A program made the translations under genes and the position numbers. From NCBI GenBank assembly GCA_028287035.1, contig JAQBQL010000266.1:1-44999 (forward strand): a DNA stretch of 44,999 nucleotides, given 5' to 3'. The notes below the pieces were generated by a model. The model was not told the DNA's origin. It saw nothing but the letters and a program-made list of their open reading frames with translations, and ran no database searches. Shown here one piece after another: positions 7,412 to 15,812 of this stretch. The stretch's first letter is position 1, and every line of letters starts with the position of its first letter. The DNA is from Labilithrix sp. Its GTDB lineage: Bacteria > Myxococcota > Polyangia > Polyangiales > Polyangiaceae.

Positions 7412-8857
7412 CTAGGAAGACGGAGGATCCTCAGACGATTCCGAGTCTGCTTCTGATCTTGCGCTCACTTCCACGGGTGCGGCGGTGACTTCCAAGGGCG
7501 TGGCGGTCACTGATACCTCAACCGGCCGTCGCGTAGTCCGAGCGGGCGCATCATTTGGTTCCGGTGCCCGCCCGCTAGAGATCATTTTGAAGATCTCAGC
7601 TTCGGTGATCTCATCGGTCTCCGGTTGCTTGCGACCACTATCCTCAGCGATTCCTAGATCCACCGTCATCGAGTGGATTACGAATCGGTCGAACTCGATG
7701 GTCGCGGGCGTCGTGTAGATGGGACCACCGAGCCGGAAGGTCACGACAAACCCCTCCCGAGCCGGCATCGCCCCAGCCTCCAGCGCGGTCATATAGGCGT
7801 GCAGTTGATAGTAGGCGGACCGAATATCGTGCCGTGCGTTTCCGCTCTTTCGGTACGCCTTGGCCTCGACAGCAAGTCCTTGCAGCCCGACCAGATCGGG
7901 TTCGAGGTTGCTCATCCGAGGGCGCGCGAGAACGAAGATGCCTGCATCGTGTAGATACTTCGCGAGCTCCAACGTCAGACGATCCTCGGTGCCGGCGGCG
8001 GGCTTCTCCCCGGGCTTCGGATCTGGACCTGCCACAGCGCGAAGGCGATCCTTGTCGTACCAAACGCTGCGCTCCTTGAAGCGACCGATCAGCCTTCGAT
8101 AGCTCAGCGTGGTCGAGCTGAGAACACGCAGTTCCTCAACGAACCGATTGAGCGCCTGGACGGCGGTGTGGACATATGGAGTAGCGTCCTGGTCCATGTC
8201 CTCGGCCTGAACAAACGCTTTGAATGCGTGCTCGGTGGGGAAGAAGGAGGTCCAATCGGTCACACCTTCCAATGGTGGATTTAGGGCTCGGCAGAGGTCG
8301 ACGAGGACCATGAGTGCCGTCCAAGGAGATGCCTTTCGTCCGATGCTCCGTTGCTGAAGCAAGTACAGGTGCCGCGCGGCAAGGTCGGCGACCTTCTCGG
8401 TGTCGGCCTGCACTTCGGCGAATCGGTTGGCGTGACTGGCATCGATGAGTCCGCCCTTCGAGCGGCCCGATACAGCTTCTGCGAGGTCGCGCGAGCTGTC
8501 GATTCGTTGATGCGGATCAATCGTCTCCTTCGCATTCTTGCCAAGGCGCTCGATCGCGTCCCAGCTATGTGGGAGTCCAGGGTCAACCTCCTGTGTCGCA
8601 TAGAAGGGTAGGGCGTGAAGCTCTCTGGCTCGTGCTCGAAGCTCGTCGATCGCGGCGTCCACAGCTTGCGCGACCTCTTTGTCCTCGGCCTCGTGCATCG
8701 CCACGATCGTACGGACGTAGAAGCGAAGCGTTGGTTGGGCCCACACCCACTGGAGGAACGCCGGAACTTCGTGGAGCGTCCGCACCGAGTAGTTCAGCTT
8801 GCCGATCCGAGCGCACTTGCGCTCGGCGATATCGAGCGCCGTGTCGTCGAACTGCAT
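7412..8857 (-). CDS. PD-(D/E)XK nuclease-like protein
   Basis: Residues 291-355 look like a restriction-endonuclease fold. There is an acidic helix (EDRLTLELAKYL), then NLEPDLVGLQGLAVEAKAYR giving P320-D321...E331-A-K333, then a helix AYYQLHAYM with Gln351. This is the PD-x(n)-ExK pattern of DNA-cutting enzymes. The first 280 residues are helical, with no known domain, and may recognise target or partner. The last 70 are acidic, Pro/Val/Ser-rich and probably disordered. Total length is 481 residues. The start lies 17 bases after the stop of the Cys-tailed small gene, and the DUF4238 gene follows 199 bases on. No methyltransferase is nearby, so a classical restriction-modification pair is unlikely. 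Confidence 0.65.
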   Translation of the reverse strand: MQFDDTALDIAERKCARIGKLNYSVRTLHEVPAFLQWVWAQPTLRFYVRTIVAMHEAEDKEVAQAVDAAIDELRARARELHALPFYATQEVDPGLPHSWDAIERLGKNAKETIDPHQRIDSSRDLAEAVSGRSKGGLIDASHANRFAEVQADTEKVADLAARHLYLLQQRSIGRKASPWTALMVLVDLCRALNPPLEGVTDWTSFFPTEHAFKAFVQAEDMDQDATPYVHTAVQALNRFVEELRVLSSTTLSYRRLIGRFKERSVWYDKDRLRAVAGPDPKPGEKPAAGTEDRLTLELAKYLHDAGIFVLARPRMSNLEPDLVGLQGLAVEAKAYRKSGNARHDIRSAYYQLHAYMTALEAGAMPAREGFVVTFRLGGPIYTTPATIEFDRFVIHSMTVDLGIAEDSGRKQPETDEITEAEIFKMISSGRAPEPNDAPARTTRRPVEVSVTATPLEVTAAPVEVSARSEADSESSEDPPSS

Positions 8858-8874
8858 CGAAGGAGAGCATCACC

Positions 8875-9267
8875 TCAGGCCGCTGAGCGCAACGTGTCAA
8901 GACAGCTGGTGCACCGCCGCCCGATGGGCCACGGAATCGTGGGGCAAAGCTCGCCCGCCCGACTACGAGGGCGCAATCGCGCGTTGACGCTGCGTGTCGT
9001 TCCGGCTTTCGGCGTCGCGCCGCTCTCAACGGACTGGATCTCGTGAAGGATGGAATACGCGCGGGCGAGTTCCTGCAGCGCGTTGTCGATGGAGGCGGTC
9101 AGCACGGCGAACCTCGCAACGTCGAGCGGATCGCCCAAGCCGGCAAGCGCGCCGGTCGCGGCGTTCAGTGTGGCGCGGCGGTCCTCCGCGCCACGAAGCG
9201 TCTCTGATTGGTCCGGGCCACCTTCTCTCGCGCCGTTCCTGGCACCGTCGAGGCCTTCGACTGTCAC
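8875..9267 (-). CDS. Small helical protein with Cys-rich C-terminus
   Basis: This is an unrecognised 130-residue product with good codon bias. The middle (DPLDVARFAVLTASIDNALQ and the following ELARAYSILHEIQSVES) is a helical pair. The end, ELCPTIPWPIGRRCTSCLD, has three Cys including a CxxC and could be a small metal-binding tail. GTG is the only start after an in-frame TAA upstream. The first gene of the nuclease/DUF4238 operon, it may be an accessory or regulatory partner, but that is inferred from position only. Confidence 0.5.
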   Translation of the reverse strand: MTVEGLDGARNGAREGGPDQSETLRGAEDRRATLNAATGALAGLGDPLDVARFAVLTASIDNALQELARAYSILHEIQSVESGATPKAGTTRSVNARLRPRSRAGELCPTIPWPIGRRCTSCLDTLRSAA

Positions 9268-9647
9268 TCGGTCGAGCGTCGATCGATCGTCATCGCAGTC
9301 GATCTCGCTCTCGGACTCATTTTAAAATTCCGCCTCCCGGACCACATCCCGCCTGTACGAGCCATCGCATCGATGGCTGGTCGCGTGAACCTACGTACGG
9401 GCAGCGCTAATTTGCGGTCGGGAGGTTGCCGCAGTTCTTGCCGCCCTCCGGAGAGCGCCACCACTACTCGCCACGCCCGCCCTCTTCCGTAACCTCAGCG
9501 CTCAGCTGGACCAAGCACCGGCCGCCCGCGGCATGTCGTCGAGGACGATGCGGCCCCGCGCCCTTGGTGCTCACCGCGTATGCCAACGGTTGCCTGGCTC
9601 CGCGGTTCGCTCGGCGGCGCGTCGCCGGCGCCTGCCCGGCAGCGTGC
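9268..9647. other. Divergent intergenic region, no gene
   Basis: This segment separates the minus-strand nuclease operon from the plus-strand M48 protease gene. Apart from the AT-rich palindrome at 9319-9328 and the -10 element before 9661 it shows nothing coding; the frames crossing it on both strands are Arg/Pro-rich and without domains. Confidence 0.45.
9319..9328 (-). promoter_or_regulatory. AT-rich palindrome with -10 hexamer TAAAAT
   Basis: ATTTTAAAAT is a perfect 10-base palindrome and by far the most AT-rich spot in its surroundings. Read on the minus strand it contains TAAAAT at 9324-9319, about 50 bases before GTG at 9267, so it can serve as the -10 of the nuclease/DUF4238 operon. 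No -35 is obvious. Confidence 0.4.
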
Positions 9648-9653
9648 TACGAT
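9648..9653 (+). promoter_or_regulatory. -10 element TACGAT, leaderless start
   Basis: TACGAT is followed by seven bases and then GTG at 9661, placing the predicted transcript start on the start codon. There is no Shine-Dalgarno site between. Confidence 0.45.
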
Positions 9654-9660
9654 TTCGCGC

Positions 9661-10815
9661 GTGGGGGAGTTGCCGCTCGTCGATATCGAACGCATCCGTG
9701 TTTCCGCGGAACGGGATGCCTACGCCGCGCTCGAACGCGAGCAGGGCCTCGCGATGCGCAGGCATGTGCCCCAGGACGCGCCGGCGCGCCGGCGAGCCCT
9801 GCTCTCCAATGCTCTGCTGCTGAGCGAGACCATGGCGCCGGAAGCTCACGAGGCGGCGCGCGCAGCAATGACCGCCCTCGGCATCGACGACCGCGTCGAG
9901 CTCTTCCAGTCAGCCGGCCATGGTGTCGATACGGCCCGTCTCGTGCTCTACGGACAGCCGATCGGTGTCGAGTTCATTGGCGGTTACCTCGACGGGCTCG
10001 ATCGCGGTGGCCTGCTCGCCGTCCTCGGACACGAGATCGGCCACGCGCTTGCGCACAGTGGACACCCTAAGTTCGGTTGGGCGCTTCCCGCCTGCGAGCG
10101 CGCGCATACGTCAGCGGCGCGCACCTACTCGCTGGCCGCGGAGCTCACCGCCGACCGCTTCGGTCTGCTGGCATGTCGAGATCTCGACGCAGTCTTGCGT
10201 CTCGAGATGCAGATGTCCGCCGGTCGCGCCGCGAAAACCATTCGGTTCGATACGAAGGCATACCTCGAGCAGTGTCGCGCGGTCGCTGAAGAGACGATGA
10301 CGCGGGGCGGGAACGCGATGGGGAGGACGCATCCTGAGCACTACGTGCGCGGCTACGCAGAGTGGCTCTTCACCGAGACGGACGTGTACAGGAACCTCAC
10401 GGGCCTAGGTCCTGGCCACCGTTCGCTCGACGAAGTGGACGCCGTTCTTCAGCAGCTGATCGTCCCACCCTCGCGTCCAGCCGCTGCGGCCACGGTCGCC
10501 AAGCCACCACCTCGCGCATCCGCTGCTACCGCTACCCCTACAAGTTTGCAGGATGAGCCGCGTGAGCGGGTGGCGACTGAAATGCTCACGGACGGAGCTC
10601 GACGGCACCTTGCGGCAACCCGTGATGTGCTTGCGACCTTTGCGCGCGCCGCGGTTCCCTCGATTCGGAAACTTGCCGATGCCGCCCGAGAACAACTCGG
10701 CTCTGCGGAGGACGCTAAGCCAGCAGCGGACGAGATCGCTGACCCACTCGAAGATGAACGCCGCGACTTGATGGCTCGATTCGAGGACTTGGAGCGTCGC
10801 TCGAAGGACAAGTGA
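9661..10815 (+). CDS. M48-like zinc metallopeptidase, soluble, with coiled-coil tail
   Basis: HEIGH (H124-E-x-x-H128) in LGHEIGHALAHSGH and the downstream glutamate E161 in AAELTADRFGLLAC give the zinc ligands of M48 peptidases. Unlike HtpX-type members there is no membrane helix, so it should act in the cytoplasm. Residues from about 260 on are Pro/Ala-rich and then charged helix (EDERRDLMARFEDLERRSKD), a likely coiled coil. Length is 384 residues. GTG at 9661 is chosen because of the -10 element seven bases before it; sequence further upstream in frame is Arg/Pro-rich. It is a single gene at the inner edge of the accessory half of the island. Its substrate is unknown. Confidence 0.75.
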   Translation: MGELPLVDIERIRVSAERDAYAALEREQGLAMRRHVPQDAPARRRALLSNALLLSETMAPEAHEAARAAMTALGIDDRVELFQSAGHGVDTARLVLYGQPIGVEFIGGYLDGLDRGGLLAVLGHEIGHALAHSGHPKFGWALPACERAHTSAARTYSLAAELTADRFGLLACRDLDAVLRLEMQMSAGRAAKTIRFDTKAYLEQCRAVAEETMTRGGNAMGRTHPEHYVRGYAEWLFTETDVYRNLTGLGPGHRSLDEVDAVLQQLIVPPSRPAAAATVAKPPPRASAATATPTSLQDEPRERVATEMLTDGARRHLAATRDVLATFARAAVPSIRKLADAAREQLGSAEDAKPAADEIADPLEDERRDLMARFEDLERRSKDK

Positions 10816-10821
10816 GCAGAC

Positions 10822-11204
10822 GGAGGTTGATGCAGTTGTGCCGCGTGAGCTCGTGCGGCGTTTTTGGTTTCGGATGTCGCTTCCAGTAAGCCGGCGAAGA
10901 GACTGGCAGCATGCGGATGTCGGGCCCGATCGGGACCGCGATCATGTCTCCGGCAACGACATCGCCGATCCGCACGCCGGCGTCGTATCGCTCGGCAACG
11001 ATGTCGAGTCCGTTCTGGGTGACGATCTCGATCCTGATGCCGGGGTAGAGAGGTAACACCCGGTGCAGCGCGGGGAGCAGCGCGGTCGTCGCAGCGTGCT
11101 CGTCTGCGCTGATTGCGAATGTGTCCGGTGGATACCCCGAGCTTGGCGCCGGCGCGCGTGAAGCTGTGCTCGCGCGCGACCGCGACCAAGGCAGCCACGG
11201 CGGG
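10822..11204 (-). pseudogene. LysR-family regulator remnant, doubly truncated
   Basis: The minus strand encodes a LysR helix-turn-helix start (ALVAVAREHSFTRAGAKLGVS) and, after a frame change, part of the effector-binding domain (DEHAATTALLPALHRVLPLY, GLDIVAERYDAGVRIGDVV, TPHELTRHNCINLRL). The rest of the HTH, the linker helix and the whole C-terminal half are missing. About 70 residues appear deleted between KLGVS and the binding domain. The 3' break lies within a few bases of the M48 stop codon, so this is a good candidate junction between accessory and older DNA. Confidence 0.75.
10840..10865 (+). terminator. Possible terminator after the M48 gene
   Basis: GCCGC and GCGGC enclose a ten-base loop that can add wobble pairs, followed at once by TTTTT. 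It sits 24 bases after the M48 stop. The same bases encode part of the LysR remnant on the other strand, so the hairpin may be a by-product; the T run favours use as terminator. Confidence 0.4.
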
Positions 11205-11332
11205 AGCGGAAGGAGAGCGACGCGTGCGCCGACGAGCGCGCGTTCTCCCCGAAAGAAGAGAGCACGACCGGGACGAGGAGGGCGCGACGCCAGGTGATGA
11301 GCTACTGGCATCGCGCCGCACTCAGGCAAGCG

Positions 11333-12481
11333 TCACGGGCATTTCTGGTCGAGGGTCATCCCGAGGTCGTTGAGGACGTCGTAAGCGACGGCCATCGTGG
11401 CCGCGACATCCGCCGGAGCCCCGTCGCCGGCGCGGAGGATGGCGCGCGCGACGTCGGCGCCCCCGCTCCAGTTGACCATCTTCTTGCCGTCCACGTAGGA
11501 CGTCCAGCGGGCACCCCAAGGATCGGGGGTCGACTGCAGAAAGTCCTCGGTCCGCTCGTTCGACCCCTCGTACATGCTCGTGCCCCAGGACGCGTTCATG
11601 GGGAAGCCGGCGCCTGCGGACACCGCGCCGGCGATGCTGGCGCCGACGACCGAGCGGTCCGGTGACATGAACGCGTCCACGGTGCCGCCCACGGAGACGA
11701 TGCCGAGGACCGGCGCGCTCACCCCGAGCGCGAGGTCGCCAAAGTTCCCGGACCAGTACTTCTGCGTACTGGAGCGGGGATCATTCGCGTCGAAGTCGAC
11801 GAGCGCGAAGCCCTGATGCGCGGAAGCGCTGAGGAGCCCGACGGACCCCGCATTCATCGCGTCGCGAGCCCACGTGAACGCCTGTGCCTGCTTTCCCATC
11901 AAGTCGAATACGAGGTCATTCCCGACGGAATACCCGTAGAAGCTTTCTGCCGAAACTGACTTGCCCATGAAGAAGTAGGCGTGCTTGCCCTTGAACGGCG
12001 CGAGATAGTCGCAGATCTTCTGGGCATTGACGTAAAGGCGCCAGTCGATGTTCGCGAGCCGATTCATGAAGAGATAGTCGGCGCGCGAGCGGAGCTCCTC
12101 GAGCCCGGTAGGGCCAGATCCGGGGCCGCCGGCGCCGGGGCTCGAACCGCTTCCTTCCGCGGGTGACGGGTCCGGCAGGTAGCCCGTCTGGGGCGGCACG
12201 TAACCTGCGCCGCTGCTGTTCGGCGGCCCGGACGCGCCCTCGCTGCAGGCCGCGCAGTTGCCGTCTCCGCCGTAGTAGCCGAGGTACTCGTACCCGGAGG
12301 CGCTCGAGCAGTTGGCCCGGATCCACGCTTGGGCGTTGTCCACGCCTCCCAGCCCGCACACCGCCTGCGCCGCGGTCCCGACGCGACCATCGACGCTCTC
12401 CGTGCTCTCCGCGGCCTGCGACGAGCAACCGGTCGCAACAGCGATTCCAAACATGCCAGTGAACAACATCTTCGTATTCAT
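11333..12481 (-). CDS. Secreted lipoprotein of unknown function
   Basis: A lipoprotein signal (MNTKMLFTGMFGIAVATGC) with lipobox ATGC at residues 16-19 is followed by a Cys-containing segment (VCGLGGVDNAQAWIRANC, GNCAAC), a Gly/Ser/Pro linker and a folded part of about 250 residues. The latter has a striking small-residue hydrophobic stretch (LGVSAPVLGIVSVGGTVDAF and SIAGAVSAGAGFPMNASWG) that could be buried or membrane-facing. I know no family. ATG at 12481 follows GAGGAGCAAGT, a strong ribosome binding site, so longer upstream starts are rejected. It is transcribed away from the GT41 gene across a 298-base shared upstream region. Length is 382 residues. Confidence 0.75.
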   Translation of the reverse strand: MNTKMLFTGMFGIAVATGCSSQAAESTESVDGRVGTAAQAVCGLGGVDNAQAWIRANCSSASGYEYLGYYGGDGNCAACSEGASGPPNSSGAGYVPPQTGYLPDPSPAEGSGSSPGAGGPGSGPTGLEELRSRADYLFMNRLANIDWRLYVNAQKICDYLAPFKGKHAYFFMGKSVSAESFYGYSVGNDLVFDLMGKQAQAFTWARDAMNAGSVGLLSASAHQGFALVDFDANDPRSSTQKYWSGNFGDLALGVSAPVLGIVSVGGTVDAFMSPDRSVVGASIAGAVSAGAGFPMNASWGTSMYEGSNERTEDFLQSTPDPWGARWTSYVDGKKMVNWSGGADVARAILRAGDGAPADVAATMAVAYDVLNDLGMTLDQKCP

Positions 12482-12779
12482 ACTTGCTCCTCTCACCTCG
12501 ATTCGCGTGGAGAGCTCTCTCCACGCGGTGCGTGTTTCCATGGGTCGGCGATGCCGCTGTGCCTTCGCAGCCTGCCGACGACCGGGCCCCTTCTAGCAAC
12601 CTCTGGTGGCGTGTCTACCCGCTGGCCGAAAGTCTTAGAATCGGCAACAGCGGTCCTCGTCGTCGAGATTCCCACCGAAACGCCAGCGGCCTACGACTTC
12701 GCGCCACCGGCCGCCCGCGCCTTGAATCGAACATCGCTTGCGCTAGCCCGGGGCTACCTATTCACCGAGCGGGCGCATC

Positions 12780-14819
12780 GTGTCGAACCACCTCACGCAT
12801 CTCGATCTTCACCCCGTGCGCGATGCCGAGTCGGCCGTCGCGACCGCCGTGCGTGCCCTGCTGGCCGGCGACCTGGAGCACGCTGAGCGCCTCTTGTGCG
12901 CCGCGCTCGAGGCCGTCCCTGACCACGCTCATGCGCACGCGATTCGCGGCGCGGTGGCCCGCAGGAGCGGTGACATCGGGCGGGCGCGCCGCCACCTCGA
13001 GCGGGCGGTCGAGGCCCACCCGAGCCCTGAGCACCTCTGCAACCTCGCGTCGGTGTGCGGCGAGCTCGGACTCCTCGACCACGCCGAGCGCCACCTGCGA
13101 CGCGCGCTCACGCTCGACTCGGCGCACGTCGAGGCGCGCGTGAACCTCGGCACGGTGCTGCTCGAATCGGGGCGGCACGAGGAAGCGCTCACGCACCTCG
13201 ATCGCGCGGCCGCCCTCGCGCCGGAGCTGCCGCACGCCCACTGGCAAACGTGCATGGCCTTGAAGCGGATGCAGCGACGCCTGGAAGCGCTGCAAGCCAT
13301 CCGGCGTTTCCGCGCGGTGGCGCCGGACGATCCCGACGGAGCGTTCCTCTGCGCGCAGCTGATGCGCGACCTCGGCGATGCGGCCGGGTCGGCCGCGGCG
13401 ATGCGCGAGGCGCTCGCGCTGAGCCCGGACGCGGCGCACATTCGCATGGAGCTGCTCTTCACGCTCCGCCAGATCTGCGCGTGGGAGGAGTCGGCGCCGC
13501 TGCTCGCCGAGCTGCTGCGCTCGGAATCCTGCGCAGATGTCGGCGGCTGGGTGGCCCCCTTCTTCGAGCTGTCGTTGCCGCTATCGCCGGACCGCCTGCA
13601 ACGCGATGCCTCCAAGCACGCGCGCGACGTCGCACGCGTTGCCCCCGTCCGGTGGACGCGCCCGGCACCGTGCGGCAAGCGCCGCCTGCGCGTGGGGTAC
13701 GTGTCGGCGGACTTCCGGAATCACCCGCTCTCCCACCTGATGAGGGGCTTTTTCCAGAAGCACGACCGGGATGCGATAGAGGCGTTCGTCTACAGCATCG
13801 GGCCCGACGACGGCAGCGCCTATCGAGCGGGCATCGTGGCCGCCGCAGAGCACTTCGTGGACCTGTCGCCGCTGGATATCGAAGGATGCGTAACGCGTAT
13901 TCGCGCAGACGAGATCGACGTTCTCGTCGACCTGATGGGATACACCTCGTTGAACCGATTTGCCATATTCGCCCACCGCTGCGCTCCGGTGCAGGCGACG
14001 TACATGGGGTTCGCCGGCACCCTGGGTAGCAGCCATATCGACTACCAGATCGTGGACGAGACGGTGGTGCCGCCCGGTCTCGCTCCGTTCTTCACCGAGC
14101 GCCTCCTCCACCTGCCCGACACGTACATGGTGACGGACGACGAGCAGCCGATCGCGCCCGATGCTCCCACGCGCGCGCAGTGCGGACTGGCGGAAAGCGC
14201 GGTCGTCTTCGCCTGCTTCAACGCACCGCAGAAGCTCGAGCCCGAGGTCTTCGAGTGCTGGATGCGGATCATGACCCGTGTCGGGGGGAGCGTCCTCTGG
14301 CTCCTGGACATGCCCGAAGCGGCTCGCCAGAACCTGCGCGCGTTCGCGTCGACACGTGGCGTGGCGCCGGAGCGAGTCGTGTTTGCTCGCCGCGAGAAGA
14401 AGGCGGCGCATCTCGCTCGCCTCCAGCTCGCGGACCTTGCCCTCGATACGTTCTTCTTCGGTGCGCACACGACGGCCGTCGACGCGTTGTGGGCGGGATT
14501 GCCAGTGATCTCGTGTCCCGGTGACACCTTCGCTTCGCGCGTCGGCGCGAGTGTTCTCCGCGCGATGGGCCTCCCCGAGCTCGTCGCCCGCGACCGCGCT
14601 GCGTACGAGGAGCTCGCGGTATGTCTCGCCCTCGATGGCGAGGAGCGCGCGCAGCTCCGCCGGCGCGTTGCCGAGAACCGGAAGACGCAGCCGCTGTTCG
14701 ACACGCGGCGCTTTGCGCGACACTTCGAGCGCGGCCTGTTCATGATGCACGAGGCCGCCGTGGCGGGCTCGATGCCGGCGGAGCTCCGCGTGCCGCGCAT
14801 GGACGAACGAAGGGCGTGA
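12780..14819 (+). CDS. TPR-repeat GT41 (OGT/SPINDLY-like) glycosyltransferase
   Basis: Residues 1 to about 270 are tetratricopeptide-like helix pairs (for example ALEAVPDHAHAHAIRGAVAR, HVEARVNLGTVLLESGRHEE). From about 300 the catalytic region starts with RLRVGYVSADFRNHPLSHLM and contains DVLVDLMGYTSLNRFAIFAH, CFNAPQKLEPEVFECWMRIM and TTAVDALWAGLPVISCPGDT, all hallmarks of the GT41 family. From family knowledge these enzymes move GlcNAc or fucose from a nucleotide sugar to Ser/Thr of proteins, and the TPRs bind the substrate. The conserved Lys of the NAPQKLEPE motif is present, so it should be active. Length is 679 residues; GTG is the start, with no strong ribosome site. Donor sugar and target proteins are unknown. 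Confidence 0.9.
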   Translation: MSNHLTHLDLHPVRDAESAVATAVRALLAGDLEHAERLLCAALEAVPDHAHAHAIRGAVARRSGDIGRARRHLERAVEAHPSPEHLCNLASVCGELGLLDHAERHLRRALTLDSAHVEARVNLGTVLLESGRHEEALTHLDRAAALAPELPHAHWQTCMALKRMQRRLEALQAIRRFRAVAPDDPDGAFLCAQLMRDLGDAAGSAAAMREALALSPDAAHIRMELLFTLRQICAWEESAPLLAELLRSESCADVGGWVAPFFELSLPLSPDRLQRDASKHARDVARVAPVRWTRPAPCGKRRLRVGYVSADFRNHPLSHLMRGFFQKHDRDAIEAFVYSIGPDDGSAYRAGIVAAAEHFVDLSPLDIEGCVTRIRADEIDVLVDLMGYTSLNRFAIFAHRCAPVQATYMGFAGTLGSSHIDYQIVDETVVPPGLAPFFTERLLHLPDTYMVTDDEQPIAPDAPTRAQCGLAESAVVFACFNAPQKLEPEVFECWMRIMTRVGGSVLWLLDMPEAARQNLRAFASTRGVAPERVVFARREKKAAHLARLQLADLALDTFFFGAHTTAVDALWAGLPVISCPGDTFASRVGASVLRAMGLPELVARDRAAYEELAVCLALDGEERAQLRRRVAENRKTQPLFDTRRFARHFERGLFMMHEAAVAGSMPAELRVPRMDERRA

Positions 14820-14822
14820 CGT

Positions 14823-15725
14823 TCACGGTCCGGCTTGCGTGTCGAACGATCCGAGGAGAAGCGCCCGGACCTCACGCGGGGAGGGGAGGCCCGCGTTCTT
14901 GAAGGCGTTCGCCATGGTTTCGGGATGTCGATAGCCCGCCGCGCGAGCGATGTCGTGGACGGGCAGCTGTTCGACGGAGAGCAGGTGGATCGCGAACCGG
15001 ATGCGGACGCCGAGCATCAGCTCCCGGAAGTTCCAGGGCAGCGCCGGGAAGGTTCGCCAGAGCGACGTCATGAGCCGCGACAGACTGCGCAGCGAGACGT
15101 CGAGTGCGCTCGCGATGCTCTGGAGCGTCGGGAGGAAGTCGAACGACTCGTAGTGCCTGCCCATCGCTTGCAAGAGGTCGCCGAGGGGCTCCTCGACGCG
15201 CGCGTCCATCGAAGACGCGACCTCCTCCGCGACGACGCCGTCCTCTTCGAGCGCGCGGACCAGCGCGATGGCGTACGCCGCGCTGGCCCCTTCCCGCTCG
15301 CCGTCCCAGAGCTCGGCGACGTACCGACGCGCAGCATCCCAGACCGCCTCCGAGCAGACCCAGAGCTCGGCGTTGCGCGTGACGGCAGGGGTGACGAATC
15401 GTATGTCGATCCCGCGGAACCGGGCGCCGTGATTGCGAAACGTCTGGCGCTTCCGCTGTCCCGCGCCGTCGTAGTCCGCGCTGCCCATCCGGAACGCGAC
15501 GGGCCCCTGGAAGGTGCCGGAGAGCGGCCCGCTCCACTCGGTCGTGCCTTCGACGACGAGGAAGATCATCGCCTGGTTCGCCGCGCGACGAGGAGCGGGG
15601 ACGAAGCGCGAATCGAAAATGGTGCCGCAGTGCTGGGTGGCACCGATATAGACCCGCGGGCTCAAGACGCTATGCGAGCGAATCGAGGCGCCAGCGGCCT
15701 GGAAGCTGCCGCGAACCAGGAACAT
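14823..15725 (-). CDS. AraC-family transcriptional regulator
   Basis: The last 100 residues form the double helix-turn-helix of AraC/XylS regulators: LPTLQSIASALDVSLRSLSR, then VRIRFAIHLLSVEQLPVHDI and AGYRHPETMANAFKNAGLPS. The N-terminal 180 residues are a beta-rich part of the cupin-like type that senses a small molecule (for example PRRAANQAMIFLVVEGTTEW). Length is 300 residues from ATG. Its stop lies three bases from the convergent GT41 stop. The target genes cannot be told. Confidence 0.8.
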   Translation of the reverse strand: MFLVRGSFQAAGASIRSHSVLSPRVYIGATQHCGTIFDSRFVPAPRRAANQAMIFLVVEGTTEWSGPLSGTFQGPVAFRMGSADYDGAGQRKRQTFRNHGARFRGIDIRFVTPAVTRNAELWVCSEAVWDAARRYVAELWDGEREGASAAYAIALVRALEEDGVVAEEVASSMDARVEEPLGDLLQAMGRHYESFDFLPTLQSIASALDVSLRSLSRLMTSLWRTFPALPWNFRELMLGVRIRFAIHLLSVEQLPVHDIARAAGYRHPETMANAFKNAGLPSPREVRALLLGSFDTQAGP

Positions 15726-15812
15726 GCCTGATCATAGGCCGCCGCTCGATCGCTGACCACACGCAGGAAGGCGCCGCGTCCCTGCAACGAGCCGCGGCTG
15801 ACCGCGCAGCCG

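Noticed and set aside
7412..9267. Classical type II restriction-modification system
   Set aside because: A PD-(D/E)XK protein is present but no methyltransferase motif is found in any neighbour.
11113..11665. Plus-strand frames around 11.1-11.7 kb
   Set aside because: They mirror the LysR remnant and the lipoprotein gene on the minus strand and show no coding features.
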